NCBI RefSeq assembly: GCF_000783395.1
Contig: NZ_JSFK01000001.1
Span: 765,176-829,175 of the forward strand
Length of the DNA: 64,000 bases
Direction: 5' to 3'
Origin: Pseudomonas chlororaphis
GTDB lineage: Bacteria > Pseudomonadota > Gammaproteobacteria > Pseudomonadales > Pseudomonadaceae
Shown: positions 16,904 to 26,669 of the stretch, one piece after another
How the letters are laid out: every line of letters begins with the position of its first letter
How positions within the stretch are numbered: position 1 is the stretch's first letter
Notes under the pieces: model-generated
Told to the model about the DNA's origin: nothing
Database searches by the model: none
The model's input: the letters and a program-made list of their open reading frames with translations, nothing else
Made by a program: the position numbers and the translations under genes

Positions 16904-18958
16904 TCAGGCCAGGCCCAAAACCTTGAAAACAAATGCGTATTCGAGTGCTACGTCACGTAATCCCTGATAACGCCCGCTCATCCCGCCATGCCCGGCGCCC
17001 AGTTCAGTCTTGAGCAGCAGCACATTGTCGTCGGTCTTGGTCGCGCGCAGTTTCGCTACCCACTTGGCCGCTTCCCAGTACTGCACGCGGCTGTCGTTGT
17101 AGCCGGCGATCACCAGTGTCGCCGGATAATCCTGCGCGCTGACGTTTTCGTAGGGCGCGTAAGCCTTGATCCGCTCGTAAACCTCCGGCTCTTCGGGATT
17201 GCCCCACTCGTCGTACTCGGTGACGGTCAGCGGCAGATCCGGATCTAGCATGGTGTTGAGCACGTCGACGAACGGCACTTCAGCAATCGCCACGCCGAAC
17301 AGATCCGGACGCTGGTTGAGCACGGCACCGATGAGCAACCCCCCCGCGCTGCCGCCACTGATCGCCAGTTTTTCGGCAGTAGTGATGCCGTTGAGGATCA
17401 GAAACTCGGCGCAGGCAATGAAGTCGCTGAAGGTGTTGTGTTTGTGTTCCTGCTTGCCGGCGCGATACCAGGCTTCGCCCAATTCACCGCCGCCGCGCAC
17501 GTGAGCAATGGCGAAGGCCATGCCACGATCCAAAAGGCTCAGGCGGGCGTGAGAGAACCACGGATCAAGGCTCGAACCGTAAGCGCCATAGCCATAGAGA
17601 TACAGCGGCACCGCTTTGCCGACCATTTCGCGCTTCATCACCAGGCTGATCGGCACTTGCGTGCCGTCCGGTGCCGTCGCCCACAGACGCTGGCTGACGT
17701 AGGCATCGGCGTCGAACGGGCCGAGCACCGGGGTTTCTTTCAACACCGTTTGTTCGCCGCTGGCGAGAATCAATTGGCGAACCTGTGCCGGACGGTTCAA
17801 CGCCTCGTAGCGCAGACGAACGCGGTCGCTCTCGAACTCCAGGCTGTTTTGCACATACAGGCTGTAGGCTGCGTCCGGCAATTGCACGCGATAAGGCGTC
17901 AGACCGTGTGGGTGAACTTCGATGATCGGCAGGCCACCTTCGCGCAGGCTCAGGGTCATGGCCTCGGTGTTGAGGCTGACGCCATCGAGCATCACCGTGT
18001 CGCTGTGGGGGATCAGGTTTTGCCAGTCGGCTTCGGTCGGCGCGATGCCGGTGTCCGGGGCCTGATACAGGGCGTAGTTGATGCCGTCGCGGTTGGTGCG
18101 GATGAACCACGTCCACACGCCATCGAGCAGGCCGTGATCGACATCGTATTCATGATCTTCGACCCGCGGGGCCAGGCAGGTGAACGGCAGGTGCGGCTGA
18201 TTGGCGTCGAGCGCCCAGACTTCGCTGGTGGTCTTGCTGCCCAGCGACAACAGCAATTGCTGCTCGGAACTGGAACGGTAGCAGTGCAGGAAGAAACGCC
18301 CGTCCGGCTCATGGAAAACTTCTTCGGCAGCGGTGCCGTCGAGGCGATAACGGAACAGTTTGTGTGGGCGGTGGGTGTCGTCGAGTACGCCGAAAAACAG
18401 GGTCAGGCTGTCGTTGGCCCAGGTCATGCTGCCGTCGCAGTCCTGAAATTCCAGCTCGCTGACTTTGTCGTTGGCCAGTTCCTTGACGAACAGCGTGTAA
18501 ATCTCATCGCCCGAGGCGTCGACGCTGTAGGCCAGACGCTGGTGATCGGGGCTGATGCTGAACGCACCGAGTGAGAAGAACCCGCCGTTGGCCAGCACAT
18601 TCGGGTCGAGCAGCAGTTGTTCGCGGCTTTCGTCGAGGCTCAGGCTGTCGTCTGCCGGGCGTGGGCAGCGGTAGTGCCGGGCGTATTCGTCGCCCGCCGT
18701 GGTGCGCGTGTAATACAGATACGGGCCCCAGGGCGAGGGCAGGGACAGGTCGGTTTCGAGGATTCGGTCCTTGATCTCTTCGAACAGGGTTTCACGCAAC
18801 TCGGCCTGATCGGCAGTTTGCGCCTCTTGGTATGAGTTTTCGGCCTTGAGGTAATCGAGCACCGCGTCGGTGTCGCGCTCCTGCAGCCAGGCATACGGGT
18901 CGGCACCGGCAGCCTTGCGGGCGATCGGAGCACTGATGACGTTGGCGGATTGGGGCAT
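16904..18958 (-). CDS. ptrB: Oligopeptidase B (S9 family)
   Basis: 684 residues, nearly identical in length to E. coli PtrB. It cleaves small peptides after Arg and Lys, in the cytoplasm. The N-terminal seven-bladed beta-propeller (about residues 75-400) restricts substrate size and the C-terminal alpha/beta-hydrolase domain carries the triad: Ser in SGGSAGG near 536, Asp in GYNDSRVQYWE near 622, and His in GAGHGGMSGR near 658. It begins MPQSANVISAPIARKAAGADPYAWLQ, the usual opening. Single gene between two REP pairs. Confidence 0.94.
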   Translation of the reverse strand: MPQSANVISAPIARKAAGADPYAWLQERDTDAVLDYLKAENSYQEAQTADQAELRETLFEEIKDRILETDLSLPSPWGPYLYYTRTTAGDEYARHYRCPRPADDSLSLDESREQLLLDPNVLANGGFFSLGAFSISPDHQRLAYSVDASGDEIYTLFVKELANDKVSELEFQDCDGSMTWANDSLTLFFGVLDDTHRPHKLFRYRLDGTAAEEVFHEPDGRFFLHCYRSSSEQQLLLSLGSKTTSEVWALDANQPHLPFTCLAPRVEDHEYDVDHGLLDGVWTWFIRTNRDGINYALYQAPDTGIAPTEADWQNLIPHSDTVMLDGVSLNTEAMTLSLREGGLPIIEVHPHGLTPYRVQLPDAAYSLYVQNSLEFESDRVRLRYEALNRPAQVRQLILASGEQTVLKETPVLGPFDADAYVSQRLWATAPDGTQVPISLVMKREMVGKAVPLYLYGYGAYGSSLDPWFSHARLSLLDRGMAFAIAHVRGGGELGEAWYRAGKQEHKHNTFSDFIACAEFLILNGITTAEKLAISGGSAGGLLIGAVLNQRPDLFGVAIAEVPFVDVLNTMLDPDLPLTVTEYDEWGNPEEPEVYERIKAYAPYENVSAQDYPATLVIAGYNDSRVQYWEAAKWVAKLRATKTDDNVLLLKTELGAGHGGMSGRYQGLRDVALEYAFVFKVLGLA

Positions 18959-19022
18959 GGAAGGCTCTCGGACAAATTACAGAATAGGGTTTTCGCAGCT
19001 TTTGAAATCGTCGCAGGCCCCT

Positions 19023-19109
19023 GTGGGAGCGAGCCTGCTCGCGAAAGCGGTGGGTCAGACAACAATGTTTCAACTGACAGTCCGTATTCGCGAGCAGGCT
19101 CGCTCCCAC
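19023..19109. repeat. REP pair, GTGGGAGCGAGC family
   Basis: Inverted REP pair between the divergent ptrB and the membrane-protein gene at 19193. Confidence 0.9.
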
Positions 19110-19192
19110 AGGTCGCATGTCTATTGGGACAAGCCGGACGGGCGAAAAGTCGTTACTATAAGCGCCTCTTTGCCTGCCTTGCCATGGACACC

Positions 19193-19681
19193 ATGACCGA
19201 GAACGACTATCTGATCGCCTGGGGCCTCTACGCCTTTGCCGCTGTGGGCTGCCTGTTGGTATGGATGCGCCTGACCACCTGGATGTGGCGCTGGTTGCGC
19301 GAGCCGCTGCGCGTGTTGATGGCGGTGTTGCTGTTCAGCCCGACCATCATTGACCCGGTCAAGGAAAAGGTCGCGCCGGCCATTGCCATCACCGCGCTGG
19401 ATCTGGCCTTCAAGGTTGGCAACAACGCTTGGCGTGCAGTCTCCGATCTGTTCATGTACGGCATGATCGCTTTCGGCATCTACCTGATTTTCGTGTTGAT
19501 CCGCTTCCCGCTCGAACGTGCTTCGAAGGCGCGCCGGGAACAGGCAGAAGCCGCCAAAGCCGCCGCTCGCGCCGATGATCGCGATGACGATCAACCGTTT
19601 GGCGGCGCCGGCGATGACCGTTATGGTCGTCCACCAGTGCCGAACAATCCGCAGCGCATGCGGGTCGAGCCGCGTCTGTAA
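19193..19681 (+). CDS. Small membrane protein of unknown function
   Basis: 162 residues. Three hydrophobic segments (about residues 5-25, 40-55 and 85-105) are followed by a charged, Ala-rich C-terminal tail (KARREQAEAAKAAARADDRDDD). No domain is recognised beyond conservation that I believe exists in Pseudomonas. ATG 19193 (MTENDYLIAWGLYAF) is preferred; an ATG nine bases earlier and a long upstream extension that reads through the REP pair are unlikely. It begins a probable three-gene run with the amidotransferase (15 bases later) and the DUF2937 gene. Confidence 0.78.
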   Translation: MTENDYLIAWGLYAFAAVGCLLVWMRLTTWMWRWLREPLRVLMAVLLFSPTIIDPVKEKVAPAIAITALDLAFKVGNNAWRAVSDLFMYGMIAFGIYLIFVLIRFPLERASKARREQAEAAKAAARADDRDDDQPFGGAGDDRYGRPPVPNNPQRMRVEPRL

Positions 19682-19696
19682 CCCGAGAGTCCGCAC

Positions 19697-20473
19697 ATGT
19701 GTGAATTACTGGGCATGAGTGCCAACGTGCCGACCGATATCGTGTTCAGCTTCACCGGCCTGATGCAGCGCGGCGGGCGCACCGGCCCGCACCGTGACGG
19801 CTGGGGCATCGCCTTCTATGAAGGTCGTGGCTTGCGCCTGTTTCAGGACCCGGCGGCGAGTTGCGAGTCGGAAGTTGCCAATTTGGTGCAGCGCTATCCG
19901 ATCAAGAGCGAAGTGGTCATCGGCCACATCCGTCAGGCCAACGTCGGCAAGGTCTGCCTGTCCAACACCCACCCGTTCGTCCGCGAACTGTGGGGGCGCA
20001 ACTGGTGCTTCGCGCACAACGGCCAGCTCGCCGATTTCACCCCGATCAAAAGCTTTTACCGCCCGGTGGGCGATACCGACAGCGAAGCGGCGTTCTGCGA
20101 TTTGCTTAACCGTGTGCGTGCAGCATTCCCGGAGCCGGTCGATATAGAAGAACTGTTGCCGGATCTGGTCGCTGCCTGCGCTGAGTACCGCAGCAAAGGT
20201 GTGTTCAACTGCCTGCTCAGCGACGGCGACTGGCTGTTCTGCTATTGCTCGACCAAACTCGCACAGATCACCCGTCGTGCACCGTTCGGCCCGGCGCGGC
20301 TCAAGGATGTCGATGTCATCGTCGATTTCCAGGCCGAAACCACGCCCAACGACGTGGTCACGGTGATCGCCACCGAGCCTTTGACCGAAAACGAAACCTG
20401 GACCCGCTACGAACCGGGCCAATGGAGCCTGTGGCGACGCGGCGAATGCGTCAGCCAAGGCAAGACCGAATAA
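19697..20473 (+). CDS. YafJ-like class II glutamine amidotransferase
   Basis: 258 residues. The N-terminal nucleophile Cys2 directly follows Met1 ([18 protein letters not shown]), as in Ntn-hydrolase amidotransferases; [19 protein letters not shown] and CFAHNGQL complete the glutamine site. The YafJ group has only this domain and its acceptor reaction is unknown. The gene sits between two small membrane-protein genes in the same direction, with 13-15-base gaps, suggesting one transcript. Confidence 0.92.
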   Translation: MCELLGMSANVPTDIVFSFTGLMQRGGRTGPHRDGWGIAFYEGRGLRLFQDPAASCESEVANLVQRYPIKSEVVIGHIRQANVGKVCLSNTHPFVRELWGRNWCFAHNGQLADFTPIKSFYRPVGDTDSEAAFCDLLNRVRAAFPEPVDIEELLPDLVAACAEYRSKGVFNCLLSDGDWLFCYCSTKLAQITRRAPFGPARLKDVDVIVDFQAETTPNDVVTVIATEPLTENETWTRYEPGQWSLWRRGECVSQGKTE

Positions 20474-20486
20474 GGATCTATCCCCG

Positions 20487-21029
20487 ATGTTGCTCAGTTA
20501 TGTACGGCTGGTGTTGTTTGCGGTGGGCCTGCTGATCGGTGTCCAAGTGCCGGGTTTCATCAACGACTACGCGAAACGCGTCGAGGCGCATCTGATCGAG
20601 GCGCAGACGGGCTTGCGCGGTTTCCAGGGCACCGCCGAGCAGTTTTTCAAGGGCGACATGCAGGCGCTGGTCGCGCATTATCGCGCCAGTGAAGACCCGG
20701 TGTTTCGCAGCGATGCCGACAGCCTGAGCACCTTGCTCAGCCGTCAGATCGCGCTGGACAAGCAGTTCCAGGCGATGCAAGGGCCGTGGTACATCCGCTT
20801 TCTGCAAGTGGTGCTGGCCGCCGATCCGGATATCCGCAAGGAAACCTGGAACGGTTACAGCTACCAGATTCTGCTGACCCCGGAAGCAATGATCTGGGGC
20901 ATGAGCGGCGCGTTGCTGCTGTCGTTCGGGATTGAGTGCCTGTTCCGCTTGATCGATTGGGTCGTGCTCGGTGGCCGACGTCTGCGCCAGAGCCGGCCGA
21001 TCGAAGACCGCGACGTGCGCGGCCTCTGA
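20487..21029 (+). CDS. DUF2937 family membrane protein
   Basis: 180 residues with an N-terminal hydrophobic segment (about 4-22), a long soluble middle, and a second segment near residues 132-155 (EAMIWGMSGALLLSFGIECLF). The arrangement fits DUF2937, a proteobacterial family without known function. The periplasmic middle may be helical. It is the last gene of the run that starts at 19193 and is followed by a palindromic repeat. Confidence 0.85.
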   Translation: MLLSYVRLVLFAVGLLIGVQVPGFINDYAKRVEAHLIEAQTGLRGFQGTAEQFFKGDMQALVAHYRASEDPVFRSDADSLSTLLSRQIALDKQFQAMQGPWYIRFLQVVLAADPDIRKETWNGYSYQILLTPEAMIWGMSGALLLSFGIECLFRLIDWVVLGGRRLRQSRPIEDRDVRGL

Positions 21030-21044
21030 GATCAGCGCAGTAAG

Positions 21045-21156
21045 GATCGTTCCCACGCTCTGCGTGGGAATGCCTCAACGGACGCTCCGCGTTCGGCTTT
21101 TGGAAGGGACGCGGAGCGTCCCGGGCGGCATTCCCACGCAGAGCGTAGGAACGATC
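21045..21156. repeat. Palindromic repeat, GATCGTTCCCACGC family
   Basis: Inverted arms GATCGTTCCCACGCTCTGCG ... CGCAGAGCGTAGGAACGATC with an inner GACGCTCCGCGT/ACGCGGAGCGTC stem. Its right end overlaps the stop codon of the LysR gene at 21155. Confidence 0.88.
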
Positions 21157-22069
21157 ACGGTGTGAGGGTGATGTAACCATCACCGACTTTCTGCGCATAC
21201 GCCGCCAACACCTGCTGACACAGCGTCACAATCTCCTCGACCCACTCAACGCCCATCCGCCACGACACCACCACCTGCAAGTTTGGTGGCCGTTGATCAA
21301 TGGCCAACAACGTCAATTCCCCCCGCGCCAATTCCTCAGCCACCAACACCGGCGGCAGCACCCCAATCCCAAATCCATCGCGTAACAAGCGGGTAATCGC
21401 CGACACCGAGTTCACGCAATTCAAACGCGGCGCCAGTACGCCATTGGCCTGCATCAACGCCAGAAGATCCTGATGCGGTCGGGAGTTTTTCGAGTAGGTG
21501 ATGACCCGTTCCTGTGCCAGTTCGGCGAGGTCAGCGTAATCGCGGTTGTAGATCGAATTGCTTGCGACAATCCAGCCCAGCGGATGGCTGGCCAGCTCCA
21601 GACTGCGCACGCTTTCATGGCGGATCAGATCGGTTTGCAGAACGATGTCGAGAAAGCCTTTTTGCAGCTGATCGCAGAGGTTCAGCGAGGTATCCGCCAC
21701 CAGCTCGATTTCCACCCGTGGATACAGGTCGGTCATTTGCGCGACCAACGGGCTGAGCCAGGTGTGAATCACCGTGTCCATCACGCCGATACGCACGCGG
21801 CCGACCTTGCTCGAGCGGGTCTCGATCGACTGTTTCAGCGCCGACATGGTGTCGAGCATCTGCTCGGCATAGTCCAGCACTTTCAAGCCTTCGGGCGTCA
21901 GGCTGACACCGCGTGAGTCGCGCAAAAACAGCTTCACCCCCAGCTCACCTTCCAGTACCGCGATGCGGCTGGAAATCGACGCCTGGGTGGTGAACAGCTT
22001 GTCGGCGGTCAGGCGAAAACTCTTCAGTCGGGCGACCCAGACAAAGGTTTCGAGAAACTTCAGGTTCAT
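21155..22069 (-). CDS. LysR-family regulator, likely controls pxp locus
   Basis: 304 residues. The helix-turn-helix (SFRLTADKLFTTQASISSRIAVLEGELG) and effector domain are standard. It is divergent from the MFS transporter gene at 22229 and so probably regulates that gene plus pxpABC; the inducer could be 5-oxoproline or a related compound, by inference. The ATG at 22069 (MNLKFLETFVWV) is preferred over a TTG six bases upstream. The stop codon lies inside a palindromic repeat. Confidence 0.9.
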   Translation of the reverse strand: MNLKFLETFVWVARLKSFRLTADKLFTTQASISSRIAVLEGELGVKLFLRDSRGVSLTPEGLKVLDYAEQMLDTMSALKQSIETRSSKVGRVRIGVMDTVIHTWLSPLVAQMTDLYPRVEIELVADTSLNLCDQLQKGFLDIVLQTDLIRHESVRSLELASHPLGWIVASNSIYNRDYADLAELAQERVITYSKNSRPHQDLLALMQANGVLAPRLNCVNSVSAITRLLRDGFGIGVLPPVLVAEELARGELTLLAIDQRPPNLQVVVSWRMGVEWVEEIVTLCQQVLAAYAQKVGDGYITLTP

Positions 22070-22095
22070 GGGCAAGGCTCGGGTGACAAATTTTT

Positions 22096-22107
22096 CTTAT
22101 GGCTAAG
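22096..22107. promoter_or_regulatory. Candidate LysR-type half palindrome
   Basis: CTTATGGCTAAG, an interrupted CTTA-N4-TAAG dyad, in the divergent 159-base promoter region of the LysR and MFS genes. It lies 26 bases from the LysR start. It fits a T-N11-A-like box only loosely; a guess from position. Confidence 0.25.
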
Positions 22108-22228
22108 GCGGGGTTTTATTCGTTGGACGCAGCAGGGCCGCGCGACGAAAAATCGACGCATCCGGCCCCCACGATAGGCGTCGTCGGGGCTACGAACAAG
22201 ACCAATAAAAAACCTGCGGAGATAAGCC

Positions 22229-23515
22229 ATGCGTGCTCCCGACACCCTAGAAGTACCCAAGGCAACGGCGCGTCCGGGGCCGTTCGACTGGTATCGCAAC
22301 ATCAACCAGCAAGAGCGTCGCACGTTCTGGAGCTGCAAGATCGGTTACGGTCTGGACGGCATGGACACGCAAATGCTCAGCTTCGTCGTGCCGACACTGA
22401 TCGCGATGTGGGGCATCACCACTGGCGAAGCGGGGCTGATCCACACCAGCACGTTGATTGCCTCGGCCATCGGCGGTTGGGTTGCCGGAATTCTTTCTGA
22501 CCGCATCGGCCGCGTGCGCACCCTGCAACTGACGGTGCTGTGGTTCGCCTTCTTCACCTTCCTCTGCGGCTTCGCGCAAAACTACGAACAACTGTTGATC
22601 GCCCGGACGTTGATGGGCTTCGGGTTCGGCGGCGAATGGACCGCCGGCGCGGTGCTGATCGGCGAGGTGATCCGCGCCAAGGACCGTGGCAAAGCGGTGG
22701 GCATGGTGCAATCGGGTTGGGCGCTGGGCTGGGGCCTGACGGCGATTCTGTATGCGCTGCTGTTCTCGGTGTTGCCGCCGGAAGACGCCTGGCGTGCGTT
22801 GTTCATCCTCGGCATCGTGCCGGCGATTTTCGTGATTTTCGTCCGTCGACTGGTGAAGGATCCGGAGATTTATCGCGAGGCCAAGGCGCAGCAAACGCCA
22901 GAGAACCAATCAAAGTTCTACGAAATCTTCGCGCCGGGTATGCTCTTCACCACGTTCCGCGCTTCACTGCTGACCACTGGCGCCCTCGGTGGTTACTACG
23001 CGATCACTTCCTGGCTGCCGACCTTTCTGAAAAACGAACGCGGTTTGAGCGTGCTCGGTACTGGCGGTTATCTGGCGATGGTGATTGTCGGCTCCTACGT
23101 CGGTTATGTAATCAGCGCTTATCTGACTGACCTGCTCGGGCGGAAAAAGAACTTCATCCTCTTCGCGGTTGGCTCGTTCACCATCGTGCTGCTCTATACG
23201 CAACTGCCGGTCAGCAACGGCGTGATGCTGTGGCTGGGCTTCCCGTTGGGCTTCTTTGCTTCAGGGATTTTCAGCGGTATGGGCGCGTTTCTGACTGAAT
23301 TGTTTCCGACGCGGATTCGCGGTTCGGGGCAGGGCTTTTGCTACAACATCGGCCGGGCGCTGGCGGCTTTGTTTCCACTGCTGATCGGTCTGCTCAGCCA
23401 GAAAGTACCGTTGAGCGTCGGCATTGGTGCCTTTGCTGCGGTGTCTTACGGCGTGGTGATTATCGCGGCATTGAGCCTGCCGGAAACCCGTGGCAAGCAA
23501 CTCGATGCGCAGTAA
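22229..23515 (+). CDS. MFS transporter, aromatic-acid/shikimate-like branch
   Basis: 428 residues with twelve membrane segments. The motif [16 protein letters not shown] in helix 1 and [17 protein letters not shown] after helix 2 (the MFS A motif) place it in the AAHS/metabolite:H+ symporter type. The C-terminal repeat has [12 protein letters not shown]. It is followed 62 bases later by pxpABC, so it probably imports 5-oxoproline or a related organic acid, though this is inference from position. The ATG follows CGGAGATAAGCC. Confidence 0.88.
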   Translation: MRAPDTLEVPKATARPGPFDWYRNINQQERRTFWSCKIGYGLDGMDTQMLSFVVPTLIAMWGITTGEAGLIHTSTLIASAIGGWVAGILSDRIGRVRTLQLTVLWFAFFTFLCGFAQNYEQLLIARTLMGFGFGGEWTAGAVLIGEVIRAKDRGKAVGMVQSGWALGWGLTAILYALLFSVLPPEDAWRALFILGIVPAIFVIFVRRLVKDPEIYREAKAQQTPENQSKFYEIFAPGMLFTTFRASLLTTGALGGYYAITSWLPTFLKNERGLSVLGTGGYLAMVIVGSYVGYVISAYLTDLLGRKKNFILFAVGSFTIVLLYTQLPVSNGVMLWLGFPLGFFASGIFSGMGAFLTELFPTRIRGSGQGFCYNIGRALAALFPLLIGLLSQKVPLSVGIGAFAAVSYGVVIIAALSLPETRGKQLDAQ

Positions 23516-23577
23516 CTGATAACCTGCCAAGCACAGTCCTACAGATAAAAAGACAAGCACCTACAGGAGTGTTCACC

Positions 23578-24330
23578 GTGAGCCGCCTGCTATTGAATTG
23601 CGACATTGGCGAGAGCTTTGGCAGCTGGACCATGGGTCTGGATGCCGAGGTCATGCCCTTCATCGATTGCGCCAACGTGGCCTGCGGCTTCCACGCCGGC
23701 GACCCGAGCATCATGCGCAAGACCGTCAGCCTGGCTTTGAGCCACGGCGTGCAGATCGGCGCGCACCCGGCCTATCAGGATCTGGTCGGTTTCGGCCGCC
23801 GCTCCATGGCGTATTCGGCGCAAGAGCTGCAAGACATCCTGCATTACCAGATCGGTGCCCTCGATGGCATTTGCAAAGCCCAGGGCGGGCGCGTCAGTTA
23901 CGTCAAACCCCACGGCGCGATGTACAACGACATGATGGCCAACCCGGCGCAATTGCGTGCGGTGATTCAGGCAGTGGCCGCTTACGATCGCAGCCTGCCG
24001 TTGATGCTGATGGCCACTCGCGACAACTCGGCGGCGCAGCAGATCGGTGATGAGCACGGCGTGACTCTGTGGTTCGAAGCCTTCGCCGATCGCGCCTACG
24101 ACAGTGCCGGCAAACTGGTCTCGCGACAACTGCCGGGCGCGGTGCATCACGATCCCGAGAAGATTATCGAACAAGCCCTCACCATCGCTCGCGGTGACAA
24201 CCTTGTCGCCAGTGACGGCAGCGCCTTGCGCCTGCACGCCAACACCCTTTGCGTGCACGGCGACAACGCCAGTTCGGTAGCGGCCGTGCAGCGCATTCGC
24301 GAGGCCTTGAATCAGCAGAGCGCCTCATGA
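23578..24330 (+). CDS. pxpA: 5-oxoprolinase subunit A (LamB/YcsF family)
   Basis: 250 residues. With PxpB and PxpC it forms the ATP-dependent 5-oxoprolinase that opens 5-oxo-L-proline to glutamate. Family signatures: [12 protein letters not shown] at the start, [13 protein letters not shown] near residue 40, [16 protein letters not shown] near 60, and a C-terminal VCVHGDN-type ending ([10 protein letters not shown]). The GTG start at 23578 follows AGGAG; the long upstream reading runs into the transporter gene. The stop overlaps the pxpB start (ATGA). Confidence 0.94.
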   Translation: MSRLLLNCDIGESFGSWTMGLDAEVMPFIDCANVACGFHAGDPSIMRKTVSLALSHGVQIGAHPAYQDLVGFGRRSMAYSAQELQDILHYQIGALDGICKAQGGRVSYVKPHGAMYNDMMANPAQLRAVIQAVAAYDRSLPLMLMATRDNSAAQQIGDEHGVTLWFEAFADRAYDSAGKLVSRQLPGAVHHDPEKIIEQALTIARGDNLVASDGSALRLHANTLCVHGDNASSVAAVQRIREALNQQSAS

Positions 24331-25031
24331 ACCCAAGGATAGAAGTGGTGGCACTGGATTGCCTGATGCTGCGTCTGTTCGATGAAATCGCCGAAGCCAA
24401 CATGCCGTGGATGCTCGCTGCCAGTGAGCGTTTGCGTGCGGTATTCGGTGAGCAACTCATCGATCTGGTGCCGTCTTATACGACGTTGATGGTGCATTAC
24501 GATTTGACCTCACTGAGTCCGAGTCAGGCGCGGGAATTGATCGCCGAAGCGTTGAGGGACCTGTCACCGAATGCGCGAACGGCTGGCCAGTGCCATGTGC
24601 TGCCGGTCTGGTATGACTTGAGCGTCGGCCCTGAGTTGAGCTTGCTCGCCGAGCGCAGCGGTCTGGCTGTGGCGGAGGTGATCCGGCGGCACAGTGCGCG
24701 GGAATATCAGGTGTTCGCCCTGGGTTTTGCGCCGGGCTTCGCCTTTATGGGGCTGGTCGAAGAGATTCTGGCCGCGCCACGTCTGAGCACGCCACGCAAA
24801 AAAGTCGCTGCCGGTAGCGTCGGCATTGCCGAGCGCCAAACCGCTGCGTATCCCGTGGTATCACCCGGCGGCTGGAACCTGATCGGTCGCACTCCGGCCA
24901 AACTGTTCGACCGCAACCGTGATGGCTACAGCCTGATGCAACCGGGCGACACGGTGCGATTCGAAGCGGTCAGTCACGCCGAATTCGTCAGTCTGGGCGG
25001 TGATGACACGCCACTGGAGGTGCAGGCATGA
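24327..25031 (+). CDS. pxpB: 5-oxoprolinase subunit B
   Basis: 234 residues, KipI-like family. The typical C-terminal half is clear: [16 protein letters not shown] near 135, [36 protein letters not shown] with its conserved Gly-rich PGGW loop, and [19 protein letters not shown]. Starts at ATG 24327 inside the pxpA stop and ends in the pxpC start, both by four-base ATGA overlaps, so the three subunits are translationally coupled. Confidence 0.94.
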   Translation: MNPRIEVVALDCLMLRLFDEIAEANMPWMLAASERLRAVFGEQLIDLVPSYTTLMVHYDLTSLSPSQARELIAEALRDLSPNARTAGQCHVLPVWYDLSVGPELSLLAERSGLAVAEVIRRHSAREYQVFALGFAPGFAFMGLVEEILAAPRLSTPRKKVAAGSVGIAERQTAAYPVVSPGGWNLIGRTPAKLFDRNRDGYSLMQPGDTVRFEAVSHAEFVSLGGDDTPLEVQA

Positions 25032-25945
25032 GCCGACTGACGATTGAAGCGAGTACACCGCTCTGTCTGTTGCAGGATGCAGGACGTTTCGGCGTGCGCC
25101 ATCTGGGCGTTACCCAGGGCGGCGCCGCGGATTGGTGTTCGATGAGCTGGGCCAACTGGTTGCTTGGCAACGGACTGGATGTGCCGGTGATCGAAATCAC
25201 GCTTGGCGGGTTTGCCGTAGTCGCTGAAGACGATTGTTTGCTGGCACTGGCCGGAGCTGATCTTGGCGCGCAGATTGATGGTCAACCGCTGGCGCCGTGG
25301 CGCAGTTTCAAGTTGGGTAAAGGACAGAAGTTGCTGTTCACGCAACCGTTGCTCGGTGCCCGGGCTTATCTGGCGGCGCCCGGCGGTTTCGAGGCCCCCA
25401 AGGTCTTGGGCAGTAGCGCGACAGTGGTGCGCGAGGAGTTCGGGGGGCTGGATGGCCTGGGCTTGCCGCTGGCCAAGGGGGCGGCGCTGAGCTATCGCGG
25501 TGAATCGGTGTCGCTTCGCGAAATGCCTTTGGCGTTACGGCCTGATTTGAAATCGAATGCGCCGCTGGATCTGGTACTCGGCGCGCAGATCGGCCAGTTC
25601 AGCGGACAGAGCCTGTTTGATGTGTTTAACACGACCTGGGCTGTGGACAGTCGCGCTGATCGCATGGGCATTCGCTTGTTGGGCAGCGCCTTGCACTATC
25701 AGGGACAACCGATGATTTCCGAAGGCATTCCGCTCGGTGCGGTGCAGGTGCCACCAGACGGGCAGCCGATCGTCTTGCTCAATGATCGCCAGACCATTGG
25801 TGGTTATCCACGGTTGGGCGCGTTGACGCCGTTGGCGCTGGCGAGGCTGGCGCAGCGTCTGCCGGGTGACAAGGTGCGCTTCACACCGGTCATGCAAGAG
25901 CGTGCATGGCTAGACCATATCAACTACCTGAAATCCTACTTGTAA
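25028..25945 (+). CDS. pxpC: 5-oxoprolinase subunit C
   Basis: 305 residues, KipA / biotin-dependent carboxyltransferase-like family. Recognisable segments are LLQDAGRFGVRHLGVTQGGAAD near residue 15, RAYLAAPGGF near 115, and a C-terminal QTIGGYPRLGALTPLALARLAQ. It probably completes the 5-oxoprolinase catalytic unit. Coupled to pxpB by an ATGA overlap. No terminator is evident after the stop, but an inverted repeat lies in the leader of the next gene. Confidence 0.94.
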   Translation: MSRLTIEASTPLCLLQDAGRFGVRHLGVTQGGAADWCSMSWANWLLGNGLDVPVIEITLGGFAVVAEDDCLLALAGADLGAQIDGQPLAPWRSFKLGKGQKLLFTQPLLGARAYLAAPGGFEAPKVLGSSATVVREEFGGLDGLGLPLAKGAALSYRGESVSLREMPLALRPDLKSNAPLDLVLGAQIGQFSGQSLFDVFNTTWAVDSRADRMGIRLLGSALHYQGQPMISEGIPLGAVQVPPDGQPIVLLNDRQTIGGYPRLGALTPLALARLAQRLPGDKVRFTPVMQERAWLDHINYLKSYL

Positions 25946-25962
25946 TTGACCGTATTTCGGAC

Positions 25963-26042
25963 TGAAGACCGAGACGTTTCCTGACACTTTGGTAAGTCGC
26001 CCTACATCACGCGTCGAGAGGGTGTGGAACTATCGGTCTTCA
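25963..26042. promoter_or_regulatory. Inverted repeat in the leader of the 26064 gene
   Basis: TGAAGACCGA (25963-25972) and its exact complement TCGGTCTTCA (26033-26042), 60 bases apart, ending 21 bases before the next start. They could pair in RNA as a long-loop stem that ends just before the AAGGAAG ribosome site, or be two operator half sites. Confidence 0.4.
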
Positions 26043-26063
26043 TCTTTTACAAGGAAGTTACAG

Positions 26064-26612
26064 ATGCGTTTTATGAAAGTGATGGCCCAGTCAGAGGGCG
26101 AGTGTGCGAACCGTGTCGATGGGCACATTGTCGGTTTTTATGAGGATGTGGGCAGCGTGCCGGTTTATCGGGCGAGCATCGATCGTTTCTACAATGTGCA
26201 ACGACTGGACGCCGAACATGCCGGTAATCAGGACATCGTTGCGCGTATCGAGACATTCATGTCCACCGCAACGGTCGACATGATGCGAATGTTTCACTGG
26301 AATCACCGCACAGAGGCAAGTGGTCAATCCATGGAGCTGATTGCCGAGGGGGAAGGCTGCGAAACGGAGGCGACCCGGGTCAGGTTTCGTTTTCTGTCGC
26401 CAGAGGGCGAGATGAAGAGTGAAATGACCCTGAGTTCTGAAACGGACATTGAAAAAATTCGCAGGGTAGAGTTGGAAAACGGTGGGGTGAAAGTGGTCGC
26501 CAAAGGCAAGAAAAAACGTCGCGGGCAAAAAACGGCCTCTGTCGGGCCGGCGATTCAGGACACCGTTTTTATGGACCGGCTCTGCAAGACCTATCTCGCA
26601 TCAGGTTGGTAA
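26064..26612 (+). CDS. Protein of unknown function
   Basis: 182 residues, not recognised. It has no signal peptide or membrane segment. It begins MRFMKVMAQSEGECANRVDG and ends in a strongly basic stretch (KVVAKGKKKRRGQK near residues 150-163). The ATG at 26064 follows AAGGAAG; an upstream in-frame start at 25989 has no ribosome site. It converges on the VWA gene, with a short hairpin between the stops. Confidence 0.7.
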   Translation: MRFMKVMAQSEGECANRVDGHIVGFYEDVGSVPVYRASIDRFYNVQRLDAEHAGNQDIVARIETFMSTATVDMMRMFHWNHRTEASGQSMELIAEGEGCETEATRVRFRFLSPEGEMKSEMTLSSETDIEKIRRVELENGGVKVVAKGKKKRRGQKTASVGPAIQDTVFMDRLCKTYLASGW

Positions 26613-26640
26613 AACGGTCGCTGATTCCGTATGGAATCGA

Positions 26641-26660
26641 GGGTTCCCATGCGGGAACCC
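26641..26660. terminator. Short hairpin between convergent genes
   Basis: Perfect eight-base stem GGGTTCCC / GGGAACCC with an ATGC loop, between the 26064 gene stop and the VWA gene stop. No strong T-run follows on either strand, so termination is weakly supported. Confidence 0.4.
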
Positions 26661-26669
26661 CTCTGGCCG

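Noticed and set aside
17438..18574. 378-residue plus-strand frame inside ptrB
   Set aside because: Antisense to oligopeptidase B, whose catalytic motifs are clear.
3139..19109. Evenly repeated palindromes as a CRISPR array
   Set aside because: Copies are dispersed, occur as inverted pairs, and lack regular spacers and cas genes.
18950..19192. N-terminal extension of the membrane-protein gene at 19193
   Set aside because: It reads through a REP pair; such translated REP sequence (GSEPARES, REQARSH) is an artefact seen repeatedly in this window.
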